Source of the DNA: Barthelona sp. PAP020 | Taxonomy: Eukaryota > Metamonada: BaSk clade | DNA length: 64,000 nucleotides | Direction: 5' to 3' | Assembly: GCA_040182905.1 (NCBI GenBank) | Contig: JARQWU010000010.1 | Location: 1-64,000, forward strand | Shown here: one piece after another, positions 49,964 through 59,380 of the stretch | Numbering within the stretch: position 1 is the first letter of the stretch | How the letters are laid out: the number at the start of each line of letters is the position of its first letter | The notes under the pieces: model-generated | Told to the model about the DNA's origin: nothing | The model's database searches: none | What the model saw: only the letters and a program-made list of their open reading frames with translations | Translations under genes and position numbers: made by a program

Positions 49964-50152
49964 TTACAATTTGATTAAAGAATCAATAATATTAGAATCA
50001 TTTAATTCAAGAGAAATGTTTGGAATAATGGGTGCATGATTAGAAATGATTTCTTCGTGAGCATCAACAAATAGTTTTTCCGAAATATCATAAACAAACC
50101 ATTCTTTATCGGCAAATTCAAGAAGAATGTTATTGTTGCTCAACCATGACAT
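49964..50152 (-). CDS. Hypothetical 62-residue protein
   Basis: A small ATG-initiated frame between Skp1 and the RRM gene, 38 bp head to head from the latter. The composition is protein-like (two Trp, spaced acidic residues: WLSNNNILLEFADKEWFVYDI), unlike random AT-rich translation. It fills a 360-bp space that would otherwise be empty. No domain was recognised. A GTAAGT lies at its stop codon, but no matching branch site follows, so an intron is not proposed. Confidence 0.4.
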   Translation of the reverse strand: MSWLSNNNILLEFADKEWFVYDISEKLFVDAHEEIISNHAPIIPNISLELNDSNIIDSLIKL

Positions 50153-50190
50153 TGAAAAATTAAGAAATAATTATTCTCATTTCATTTTTG

Positions 50191-51342
50191 ATGTCTCAAA
50201 TTACCAGTTTTTTAGAAGATGTTCAGGAAAAGAGAGGTTTACCAGCTGCATGTATATTTGCAATAGGATTTCCGAATGCTACAACAACAGAACAAATTCG
50301 TTCACATTTTCAAACGGCTGGACCAATATTAGATGTTAAACGAAAAAAGGACAAAGAGAATAATGTGTATTGCTTTGTTCAATTCGAAAATCCTGCAGAT
50401 GCACAGGCTGTTGTTTCGATTGTAGATTTTCATCAATTTAATCCGGAGTGTGCACTTCGATTGGAATTTGCAAATATAAATACAACATTGTTTGTGGGAA
50501 ATATTGAAAACAAAACACTTGATGAGATAAGTAGTGCTTTTTCGGCATTTGGTCCTCTTGAACATGTCTCAATCAAAAATAATGAGACTTCTGGTTTTGC
50601 ATTTGTAACTTTTAAATATCGGGAAGATGCTAATGAGGCATTTCTTTGGTTTTCACAGAGTAGTAACAGTTCATTTAAAGTACAGTGGTCGAGGAAATCC
50701 AGACTTTCTATTTTAAGAAGAAACACATTATTTATAGGTGGAATGAATCTCAGTACAACAGAGAGTTCCCTTGAAAGTATTTTTTCTGAATACGCAACAA
50801 TTTCAAGAGTTTCCGTTGTAAGTTCCTCTAGCAATTCAGGATTAGGTTTTGGATTTGTTGAATTTTCATTTAAAGATGAAGAAGATTCGGAAGAAATATT
50901 GGCACGTGCTATTGCTGAAAAGAACGATTTTATTTTAGATGGAAATGCCATTCGTGTTCAACATATTCAAAAGAAAGCCAAAAATCCAAAGTTAGCGCAT
51001 ATTCAATACACAGATAAGACTCACAAGAAAGAAAGAAAAAAAAATAACAACAAAAATCAAAATCAAAAAACAAACACAATAAATTCCGAAATTATCACTT
51101 CTGATACCGAATTTTTGAGTGTCAATACTGGTGTGCCGTTTCATTCTGACCATGATAGTTCTTCTTTTTCAGACAATACTCTTTCATTTAATTTTACTGA
51201 AGAAGAATTCGGTTTACCTGATTCATCTTTTGGGTCCAGTGATTTATTTGACAGTCAAGTGACAAATTTAATTTCCACCATGTCAACAATAGAATTAAGT
51301 TCAGATGATTACACTTTTGACACCTCTGCGTTGTTTATTTAG
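50191..51342 (+). CDS. RNA-binding protein with three RRM domains
   Basis: A 383-residue protein with three consecutive RRMs at about residues 12-88, 95-163 and 178-255. The RNP2 and RNP1 pairs are AIGFPN / YCFVQFEN, LFVGNIE / GFAFVTFKY and LFIGGMN / GFGFVEFSF. The second and third look best able to bind RNA. A Lys/Asn/Gln-rich linker at about 265-300 and an acidic Ser/Asp-rich tail follow. Three-RRM proteins of this size act in splicing, polyadenylation or mRNA stability; no feature narrows this further. The start is the ATG at 50191, one codon inside a TTG-opened frame. Confidence 0.85.
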   Translation: MSQITSFLEDVQEKRGLPAACIFAIGFPNATTTEQIRSHFQTAGPILDVKRKKDKENNVYCFVQFENPADAQAVVSIVDFHQFNPECALRLEFANINTTLFVGNIENKTLDEISSAFSAFGPLEHVSIKNNETSGFAFVTFKYREDANEAFLWFSQSSNSSFKVQWSRKSRLSILRRNTLFIGGMNLSTTESSLESIFSEYATISRVSVVSSSSNSGLGFGFVEFSFKDEEDSEEILARAIAEKNDFILDGNAIRVQHIQKKAKNPKLAHIQYTDKTHKKERKKNNNKNQNQKTNTINSEIITSDTEFLSVNTGVPFHSDHDSSSFSDNTLSFNFTEEEFGLPDSSFGSSDLFDSQVTNLISTMSTIELSSDDYTFDTSALFI

Positions 51343-51416
51343 AAACATCAACAAAAGTGTTTGTAAAAGTCTTTATTTAAACTTTTTTTTTTTTTCTGTT
51401 CAAGATAATCAGCACA

Positions 51417-51815
51417 ATGAATTTAAAGTTCATATGTCTTTGTTTGATTTGTTTATCATTCTGTATGTGTGAAAATGAAAAACTAAAAATTGGTTTATTG
51501 AAAAAAGTTCCAGATTGTGAAAGAAAGGCAAGAATAGGTGATACAATCAGTGTACATTATGCTGGTCATGTTCGTGGACAAGATGAAGACTTTGATAATT
51601 CCTACAAACGTGGTGAACCTTTTTCATTTGTTTTGGGTCAAAATCGTGTGATTCAAGGTTGGGAAAAAGGTTTGTTGGGTTCTTGTGTTGGAGAAAAAAG
51701 AAGATTAACCATTCCTCCTAGATTTGGCTATGGTGATAATGATGTTGGTGATGGTTTGATTCCTGGTGGCAGTACATTAATTTTTGATGTTGAAGTTATG
51801 GATATTTCTCGTTAA
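51417..51815 (+). CDS. FKBP-type peptidyl-prolyl isomerase with signal peptide (FKBP2-like)
   Basis: A 132-residue secreted-pathway FKBP. Residues 1-18 form a signal peptide (MNLKFICLCLICLSFCMC). The FKBP fold follows: TISVHYAGHVRG, FDNSYKRGEPFSFVLGQNRVIQGWEKGLLGSCVGEKRRLTIPP, FGYGDNDVGDGLIPGGSTLIFDVEVMDI. The conserved pocket residues Tyr, Phe, Asp, Val-Ile, Trp and Tyr are visible. Size and signal match FKBP2/FKBP13 of the ER, except that it ends DISR instead of an HDEL/KDEL-like signal, so retention is uncertain. Confidence 0.92.
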   Translation: MNLKFICLCLICLSFCMCENEKLKIGLLKKVPDCERKARIGDTISVHYAGHVRGQDEDFDNSYKRGEPFSFVLGQNRVIQGWEKGLLGSCVGEKRRLTIPPRFGYGDNDVGDGLIPGGSTLIFDVEVMDISR

Positions 51816-52763
51816 TGTAAAATGGATTTTCGTTTTTATTTTGCTTTCCTCTCAATATATTCAGAGAGAGTAAAAAAATATATCTTTGTCCATTTTCTTG
51901 TTTTTACCGATACAAGGTCTTTTAACATGGAAAATATTCATGAAATATTTCAAATTGCAAATCAAAGATAAAACATCTATTAAAACAGATCCTGTTTGCA
52001 GATAAAGAATAAATCCACTATGCTAAATTGCCTCATTGTCTTAAATTGACCAATGAACTGAATTCTTTCCTTTCAGAGAGCAAGGTAGAATTTACAAATT
52101 ATATTTTGGAAGTATTTATTCATCTCATATTCTCATGTTCCCTTTGAACAAAATGAAGATTCAAAAGAAATGGGATAAAGAAGGGTGAAGAAATGATGAT
52201 ATGTTGAAAACTTATTTCCATGCCAAGAAGCACTGTGCGAATGAGTGAATAAGAAAGAATAGTGTTTATTTGGTAAAAGGCTTTCGAGGCCTGATTGATC
52301 TGTTGAAAAACTTTAGATTTTCTAAGGTAAAGTTTAAACTTTAAAATTTTGCTTTTGCAAAAATTCAAAAAAAATAGGAATGAAGAATTTCTCCGAAATT
52401 CTCCCACTTGATCGTTTCAATTACATTTCAGTACCTCAATTCCCCTCCTGGGATTTTGACTGAAATTTGCTAGAATGAGTTTTCTGAGTTTACTTTCTTT
52501 GTAAATATTTAATTTCATTTCTTATGTTTCATTGGACTTCTTTGACAAAGTATCTAGACCTAAAAAATTCCTTAATTTGATGGATAAAAAGAATTTGTGT
52601 TCACTCCTAGACATGGTGCATCTTTACGTGGAAAAAAATAATAGGTAGTTTATATTTTATTTTATTTATTTTTATTTTATTTATTTTTATTTTATTCTTA
52701 AACATTTAACAACGATGAAAATCAAATTGGGTTTTGTAAGAACCAAGTAAAAAAAAAAAACAT
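51816..52763. other. Largest gene-free interval (948 bp)
   Basis: It lies between the FKBP and DEAD-box 3' ends. No protein-like frame was found on either strand; one 95-codon minus-strand frame (52120-52407) has a random-looking composition. A 15-bp T/A tandem repeat lies near its right end. GCCTTTTAC, the U5 loop core, occurs on the minus strand near 52274-52282 but without a matching stem. A non-coding RNA gene here is possible but not demonstrated. Confidence 0.55.
52655..52697. repeat. Tandem repeat, 15-bp unit, about 2.9 copies
   Basis: The unit TTTTATTTTATTTAT is repeated twice exactly, then partly a third time. It lies just beyond the 3' end of the DEAD-box gene. Confidence 0.85.
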
Positions 52764-54378
52764 TTATAAATTCAATGGCTGAACTTGTTTTCCAGACTTT
52801 CTCAACAAATGTAAAACCTTTTTTAATTTTTTTCTGGCTCCAGGTACCAACAAAGCAATATCTAACAAATCTTCTTCAATCAACTTGTTTTCCTTCAACC
52901 AATTCAGACATAAATTTACACAAAACTTATTGTCTCTGTTCTTTACAAAAACGATTGATTTCCCTTTATGTAAACCTCTCCCTGTTCTACCAATGCGATG
53001 AATATATGTGTGGTAATCTTGAGGAGCATCAAAAATAATCACAGTATTGACTGAGGGTATATCCAAACCTCTTCCAATTAAATCAGTACACACCATTATT
53101 CCACCAGTTCTTTTGAAATCATTGAGAATAGTGCGTCTTTCAACAGTAGACTTATCTCCATGAATACAATAAACGATATCCCATACTTTTTTGAAACGAA
53201 TCGCTAAAAGTTCTGTGTCATCTTTTTGAGAAACAAAAACCAACACACTTCCAGCCAATAAAAATTGTTCCATGTTTGTGACTAACCACTCCAATTTATC
53301 ATTCATACTTTGAACAACAACACAGTTTTGATCAATGAGAGCATGCTCCATATTCAATCCAACATTAATTTCCACTGACTTTCCTAACATTCTATGCAAA
53401 ACGTCCCGAGTAAAATCAGATAATGTAGCTGTACAACAGACAAGTTGAGCATCTTTTCTTAAATTGCGATATATATTCAAAATTTGTTTCTCAAAATTCA
53501 ATTCCAGCATTCTATCCACTTCATCAAACACCACATACGAGACTTCATCAAGTCGCAAAATTTTTTGAGCTAAGATGTCAATTAATCTTCCTGGTGTGGA
53601 TATTATTAAATGGCATGCAAATTTCTTCAGATATGAACTTTGAGCAAACTTGCTCTCACCACCCACCAAAGAAAACGAAACGTACTGAAGAGAATCAAAG
53701 TACGTTGATGCAACACTTAATATTTGTTCAGCAAGATCTTTAGTAGGAACAACAACCAACGCTATTGGTCCTTTATCAACGGTTTGATTGAAATGATTCA
53801 ACATCGGCAAAAGAAAAGCTAATGTCTTTCCTAAACAATTAGAAAATTTTGTGTAATCATGAGTTACCTTTTCCTGTTGGACCTACAATAATGGTATTGT
53901 GTCCTTTTTGAATAACAGGAATACCTTGCGATTGACATGGTAAAGGAGGTGCTAAACCATTCTCAATCAACTTTTCAACAATCAAATATGGCAAATTCAT
54001 ATCTTCCCAATTGAAAAAGGGGTTGATATTCTTTGAGCAACTAACGTCATTCACCATTCTCCATGCTTCAATGTCATGAATATCAACTTCATCTGATAAA
54101 GGTTGATAAAAATTATTATTTATGGGATTAAGGGGTTGAATTGTATTCAATTCCAAAATATCATCAATTGACTTTTTGAAATGAGATTCTTCATCAATAT
54201 CACTGTACACTTCTTCCTCATCTTCAAAATTTGGCACTCTTTTTAATCCATTGAACGAATTAATATGATTATTCTCATCAACTTCAACATTGGAAAATGA
54301 ATATTTCTTCTCGATTTGCTCTTCTTTTATTTCATTTTTTTCAAAAAAGGCATCAAAATCATCAAAATCATCATTCAT
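52764..54378 (-). CDS. DEAD-box family RNA helicase with variant motifs, one 37-nt intron
   Basis: The spliced gene joins 54378-53868 to 53830-52764 and gives 525 residues. The intron falls inside motif I and its removal restores GPTGKGKTLAF. A Q-motif-like region precedes (FNWEDMNLPYLIVEKLIENGLAPPLPCQSQGIPVI). Unusual motifs are GPTGKGKT for A.TGSGKT, DEVD for DEAD, and CTATL for SAT. Motifs Ia (VPTKDLAEQ), Ib (TPGRL), V (TDLIGRGLDIP) and VI (HRIGRTGRG) are standard. The acidic N-terminal 120 residues (DDFDDFDAFF) and overall order suggest relation to the DDX42/DDX59/Prp5 area of the family, but no subfamily is certain. The start is ATG at 54378, with T runs before it; an ATG one codon later is also possible. 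Confidence 0.85.
53831..53867 (-). other. Intron, 37 nt, in DEAD-box helicase gene
   Basis: On the coding strand it begins GTAACT and ends CTAATTGTTTAG. Unspliced reading hits a stop two codons into the intron. Splicing joins GGA AAA G to GA AAG ACA and completes the Walker A lysine-threonine. Confidence 0.93.
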
Positions 54379-54433
54379 ATAAAAAAATAGCCAAAAAAAA
54401 AAAACCTCGCTTGTTTACAATAAACTAAACAAA

Positions 54434-55714
54434 TTAAGTTCTAAATAACTTCGCCAGTTGAAAAATTTGTTCATCATCAAAGGATAACTCCTGTTGAGAA
54501 TTATTTTGATAAGGTTTTACACGACAAGAATAACAACAAGGAATAATAACATCTTCAGACCAAATTAAACGTAAATCATCTAAAATTCTTCTTGCTTGAG
54601 TATTTTCTTGAATAATTCTTGGGTCAATATCAGTTGAATACGCTAAAAGATAAGAAACATTGTTTATATCGAAAAATTGAGGTTGCACTAGCAAAGAATA
54701 TTGAACGAAACTGAAAATCATGCACTCATGAAGTGCTTGTAACTGGTACTCTACAATTTCAAAAGAATAACTTTTAAAAAGTTCCAAAACTGGCAATAAC
54801 CATTCCATTTCAACACAAATAACCTTACTTGATGGAATTACAGAAGACAATCTCCTTTTTCCTGTGTTTCCCACTTGAAGCAATCTCAATTCTAAAAAAT
54901 TAATGAATGTTTTTTTTGCTTGTGTCAACAACATGTTTATTTCCCGGTTGTAATTTTCATTTTTTTGAAAAAACTGATGATAATACAGTATCGATAAAAA
55001 AAGGCCAACCATTTCCAACTGGGAAGTTCCAGCAAAATCTGAGGAATAATGGCTCAAATGATTTTGCAACTCATCATGTACAACAGATCTAAGTGAATCA
55101 TTATCAATCAATTTACTTGCATCAAGATATTTCCCAATAAATGGAGAGGCAATTCCATATTCAAAAATATCCAATAAAGATGGTTGAAAAGTGTGAGGTA
55201 TATTATATATTTTTAGAGTAAACTTTTCAAAATAAGAAAATGAATTGAGTGGGATTAAAAATTGTCTCAAATACAATTGAGTAAATTTAAATTTTAATAG
55301 AATTTTATATTGTTCAATTAGAGTTGCAATGGGTAAATAATTAATGGTATTAAAAATCTTTTTGAAAGATTCTTCTAATTGATTCAAAAATTCATTTTGG
55401 GGAATTTCTAAAACTTTCATGGAATTTTGAATGTCTAAAATAATACAACACCAAGTATAAAGCAGCTCATTTGAATTTGCATACATTTTAATTGCATGAC
55501 AAAAATTATCAGATAATTTAAAAAAATATTTCATAAAAGTCATCCAATAATCAATTTGTGCTTGTTTAGGAATAAAAACTTCCAATTTTTTTGTGTTATT
55601 TTCCATTTTAAAAATTGAATGTTTAAAATGAATAAATGTTTTGGAGATACTCATATTGATGGATTTGTCACCATCTAAATGTTCAAGAAATGATTTTAAA
55701 GAAATGCATTGCAT
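54434..55714 (-). CDS. Helical protein, unknown function
   Basis: A 426-residue, largely alpha-helical protein with many aromatic residues (QAQIDYWMTFMKYFFKLSDNFCHAIKMYANSNELLYTWCCIIL; LEMVGLFLSILYYHQFF). No transmembrane span, repeat or enzyme motif is clear. A Cys-x2-Cys lies near the C-terminus (CCYSC). The first ATG is at 55714, just 24 bp from the importin-9 ATG on the other strand; Met21 (55654) is a later alternative. It ends 55 bp before the DEAD-box start on the same strand. No family was recognised; a tethering or nuclear-pore-type helical scaffold would fit the look but is speculation. Confidence 0.7.
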   Translation of the reverse strand: MQCISLKSFLEHLDGDKSINMSISKTFIHFKHSIFKMENNTKKLEVFIPKQAQIDYWMTFMKYFFKLSDNFCHAIKMYANSNELLYTWCCIILDIQNSMKVLEIPQNEFLNQLEESFKKIFNTINYLPIATLIEQYKILLKFKFTQLYLRQFLIPLNSFSYFEKFTLKIYNIPHTFQPSLLDIFEYGIASPFIGKYLDASKLIDNDSLRSVVHDELQNHLSHYSSDFAGTSQLEMVGLFLSILYYHQFFQKNENYNREINMLLTQAKKTFINFLELRLLQVGNTGKRRLSSVIPSSKVICVEMEWLLPVLELFKSYSFEIVEYQLQALHECMIFSFVQYSLLVQPQFFDINNVSYLLAYSTDIDPRIIQENTQARRILDDLRLIWSEDVIIPCCYSCRVKPYQNNSQQELSFDDEQIFQLAKLFRT

Positions 55715-55738
55715 CAAAAAAAAAACCTTTTTTTACAA
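55715..55738. promoter_or_regulatory. 24-bp divergent promoter (A10-CC-T7)
   Basis: The whole spacer between two divergent ATGs is a run of ten A, two C and a run of seven T, with short flanks. Read outward, each gene has a T run directly before its ATG, the same feature seen before many genes in this window. If both starts are right, transcription must begin within or inside this element. Confidence 0.45.
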
Positions 55739-58700
55739 ATGGATTTTGCTCTTGAGCAAGTACATCGGTTAGGCACTGAAGAAAGTGAAAAAGCAACTGA
55801 AGACATTAAGCAAATAGCCAAAGAGAACACAAGTTTTCCTTTTTGATTAAAATCATATTCTAACATTGTAGATTGGCCATTTTTGTTGACAAAATTGTTG
55901 AAATCAGATGAAGTCTCTATTCAAGACAAAATGTTAGCTGGTACATGCTTGGAACATTTTTTTGAAAGTCATTGGTCATCATTACTACCAAAATTTGATG
56001 AACCAGAAGTTTCTTTTGAGGATAAATCAACATTAATAGATGAAATTTTAAACCTTTTAGCCAATTCTTCATTTCAATTGGTTAATGTTATTGTTCCATG
56101 TTTAGAAATTGTTGTTAAAGCTGAACCTGAGCAATTAGTTAAGATTTTGGACCAACTTTTGGAGATGTTATCGGATGAGAGTTATTATTCTTCTCAAGCT
56201 GTAATAAAAGGATGTTTTAAATCTTTGGCCACTGTTTGTTCATATTTAGATTCAGAGGACTTATTCGGAGATGAATCATACCTTGAAAACATTTTAGCTG
56301 TTACGATTGAATGGATTGAACGTTCAGATGATTCCAGATTGCAATATCATTGTTTTAAAGTCATTAAAGAAATCATGCTTCACGTATGTTATATTCAAGA
56401 AGACCATACTAAAGATGAACAGGAAGGAATACATGAGCTTGTCAATCAAATTATGGAAACTATCACTCCCCTATTAGTTAGTCACTTAACAATTGATTCA
56501 GAAATTGATATGAGTGATATGCCTGCTGGACATGCTTTATATTTCCTTCAAAAGTGCAAATATACTTGTTTTTCACTTGATTACAGTGTTCAAGTTATGA
56601 TTATTGATATATTTAGAACCTTAATGGTTTCAATGCCTAATGTGATGGTTAAACATGTTAATTTGGAGGTTGTTGGAAGTGTTTATGGAATACTTGCTAA
56701 AGCTTTTCCATTTCATTTATTTTGCAATATCTTTCACATTCCTGAAAGCTTGGAAGAAGAGTTAGCAGATTTACCAGATCCTGGTTATGATACAAAGGAA
56801 AGCAAAAGACCTTTGAGTAATCTGATATCAAATGCGTTTGATTTCTTTATGACTTTGATTGAAAAGGCTTGTTTTAGACATATGATACAAGGAGCCTTCA
56901 AGAATGTTTTAGATACTACTTTGATGTATTGTATGGTTGATTACTATACTTTGGAATATTGGGGAAGATTTCCTGCTGAATTTAACACCGATATGGACGT
57001 TATTGCAACCATATACACTCCACGTGTTGCAGCTATCAGTTTTTTGCGTGAGGCTTGTGATAATGTTCCTAGAAGTGTGTGTGAAAATGTCAGTGAACAT
57101 TTGATTACACAATGTGAAAGACTTAGCAGTGCTTTTGGCTTTGAAACAGTTGAGGAGATGTTTATCAATGATAGAACTATTGAAGTATTGTTGTCTTCTT
57201 TGGAAGGGTTAGATTTTTCTTCTTGGCCTGTTGATGAATTGGATATTATCCGACAAATTGTTAACGCTAGTTCTTGGTTGCCATTTGAAGCATTGTTTAT
57301 GTGCATGATGTCAATTGCTGATACATTGACAAATGAAAAATATGGATTTGATAGTCAAGGATTTGCTGAGTTATTATTGGAACAAGCTTTAGAATTTGAA
57401 GAAGAACACGTTATTTCAAGAGCTTTTGTAGCATTGTCATACTTTATCAGAGTTTTTGATGAAGAAGATAATATCAAGCGTTTTATTGATATGATTGTTC
57501 TTCATTTAGGTTCTGATGATGAATTAAAGCAAATATGTGGTTATTATGCCATTTCCAAGATGAAAGAATCATTCTTTGAAATATCTGAAACAAAAGGTGC
57601 TCAATTGGCTCCTGTCTTCGCTCCTTATATTGAAGGAATATCCATACATATATGCGAATTTCTTATCAATCTTCTGCCTGATGACGATGAAGCTAAATTG
57701 AAGGATAGTGATACTGAAACTTTGGGAACATTGCCTTTAGATGCTTTAAGTGCATTGATTTCGATGGATCCTGTCTCATTTTCTAAACAGATTGGAGATA
57801 ATTTAATAACTATTGTTGAAGCTGTTATTCATATTTGGGAAAAGGCACAAGCGTTGGCCTTTTTGGTACAAACATCCCAAGAGTGTATTTTTTGTTTGAT
57901 GAATGATGAAGGTAGTGTACGTATTCTACAGGAGTTATTGTACCCCTTTTTAAAGAGAACAATCTTACGTATGCTAGATTTGGACACTAATATGTCTGAA
58001 GATGATTTAATTGTTGAATCAACAATTGCTGCCAACAGTTTAGCGATTTTAGGCGATTTATTATGCAAATCACCCAAAACTGTTGATCTTTATGAACCTT
58101 TGGTTACTGAATTGTTTCCTTTGATTGGTTCTATTATTGAAAAAACAGAAATTGACACTATCTTACAAAATGCATGTGAAACTTATAGATATTATGTTGT
58201 TGCATGTCATAGTCTACTTGGTGAAATGGATTTTGATGGTAATTCTGGTTTAGACCTATTTTTGATGGCTGCTGGAAAGTTATTAGATCCAGAAACACCA
58301 GAAGATTCTGCATATTATGTTGGAACCTATTTAGTTACTTTAACCCGTCATTATGCAGAACAACTAATTGAATCTGATGTGTTTAGTCAAATAATCATTA
58401 TGATTACTGAAAGATTGATTCAAGCAAAAACAAAAAACAAAACTGGATTTTTAAATTCTTTACTTTACTTTATTTTCTATATATTCAACACCTTAGATGT
58501 TAGTGCCTTGTGTGAAGTATTTGATTCTGTTGAATTACCAGATGGATATCCTGATTATTCGATGAGTTCTTTTGTTTTAAGACTGTTAGGTGAAAGATTT
58601 GTCAATGTTCAAGGACATTTCTATGAACGAGTGGCTTCAAGTGCTGCAGTTAAAATTTTGGAGTCTGGAACCGAACATTTGAACAATACCATTATCATAC

Positions 58701-59089
58701 GTACAAAAGTTAAAAGAGGTCAGGAAGATGAAGAGGAAAATATTACTTTGGGTTCCAAAATGGTTGGTAATTTGTTGGTCATGTATGATACGACAAAAGA
58801 AGGTCAAATGGTTAGAGAAAAGGAAGATGTTGAAGATGAATGGGCTTATGAAGAGGATGATTTCAGTCCTTTTGATGTTGATGAGTTTAATTACTTAACA
58901 ATGGGTGAAATATTAGAAGATGATGAATATTCTGATGTTCTAGAGAAACAAGATCCTCTTTACAATTTAGATTTACTTGAATTTATTGATAATTTTGTTA
59001 AAAACAATAGTTCTACCATTGAACAATATTATGAGGAGCTTTCTAATGATGAAAAAAGTATTTTACAAGGAATAATTGATGGAAATTAG
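55739..59089 (+). CDS. Importin-9 (Kap114)-like karyopherin-beta, with a 39-nt intron
   Basis: The spliced gene joins 55739-55832 to 55872-59089 and gives 1103 residues of HEAT repeats. Exon 1 supplies an N-terminal helix (MDFALEQVHRLGTEESEKAT) that the unspliced frame lacks; that frame opens only at TTG. The C-terminus has the importin-9 pattern: an acidic stretch, then EDEWAYEEDDFSPFD..EFNYLTMGEIL, then KQDPLYNLDLLEFIDNFV and a final LSNDEKSILQGI. Importin-9/Kap114 carries histones H2A-H2B and TBP into the nucleus in a RanGTP-controlled way. Length fits (about 1040 in humans). It shares a 24-bp spacer with the divergent gene on the left. Confidence 0.87.
55833..55871 (+). other. Intron, 39 nt, in importin-9 gene
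   Basis: It begins GTTTTC and ends CTAACATTGTAG. Splicing joins ACA A to AT TGG and links an ATG-bearing N-terminal helix in frame with the body of the protein. A TGA inside the intron stops read-through. Confidence 0.85.
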
Positions 59090-59380
59090 TTAATGCGGGT
59101 ATAAATAAAAGATTTTATTGTTTTTTTTTTGCTTTTCTTTTAAAAGAGACGTTTTCGAGTGTTTTGTTTAAATTTTCTAATATGAAAGGATAGTTTTTGA
59201 AAAGCAGGTAAAAATTTGTCTAAAAAGAAAAATTTAGACAAGGTCCTGTTTTATATTTTACAAAATAATAAAATTTATTTTAAAAGTGATGATTTGAACA
59301 AAAAAATCTTTTTGAATTTTGAAAACGAAGCAATCAATTAAAAATCCAATATTGTTTCTTCAAATTTGTTTCCTTTTTTG

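Noticed and set aside
49925-49966. GTAAGT donor at the stop of the 62-residue frame, suggesting an intron
   Set aside because: The only nearby AG lacks the CTAAC/CTAAT branch element found in all five supported introns, and splicing would add only a few residues before another stop.
52255-52320. U5 snRNA-like loop core (GCCTTTTAC) on the minus strand in the largest gene-free interval
   Set aside because: The flanking bases do not form the required stem and no Sm site with a terminal hairpin follows. A nine-base match is expected by chance at appreciable rate in 128 kb of both strands.
52120-52407. 95-codon minus-strand frame in the 948-bp interval
   Set aside because: Composition is Phe/Ile/Leu-rich as expected from random AT-rich DNA, and there are no motifs.
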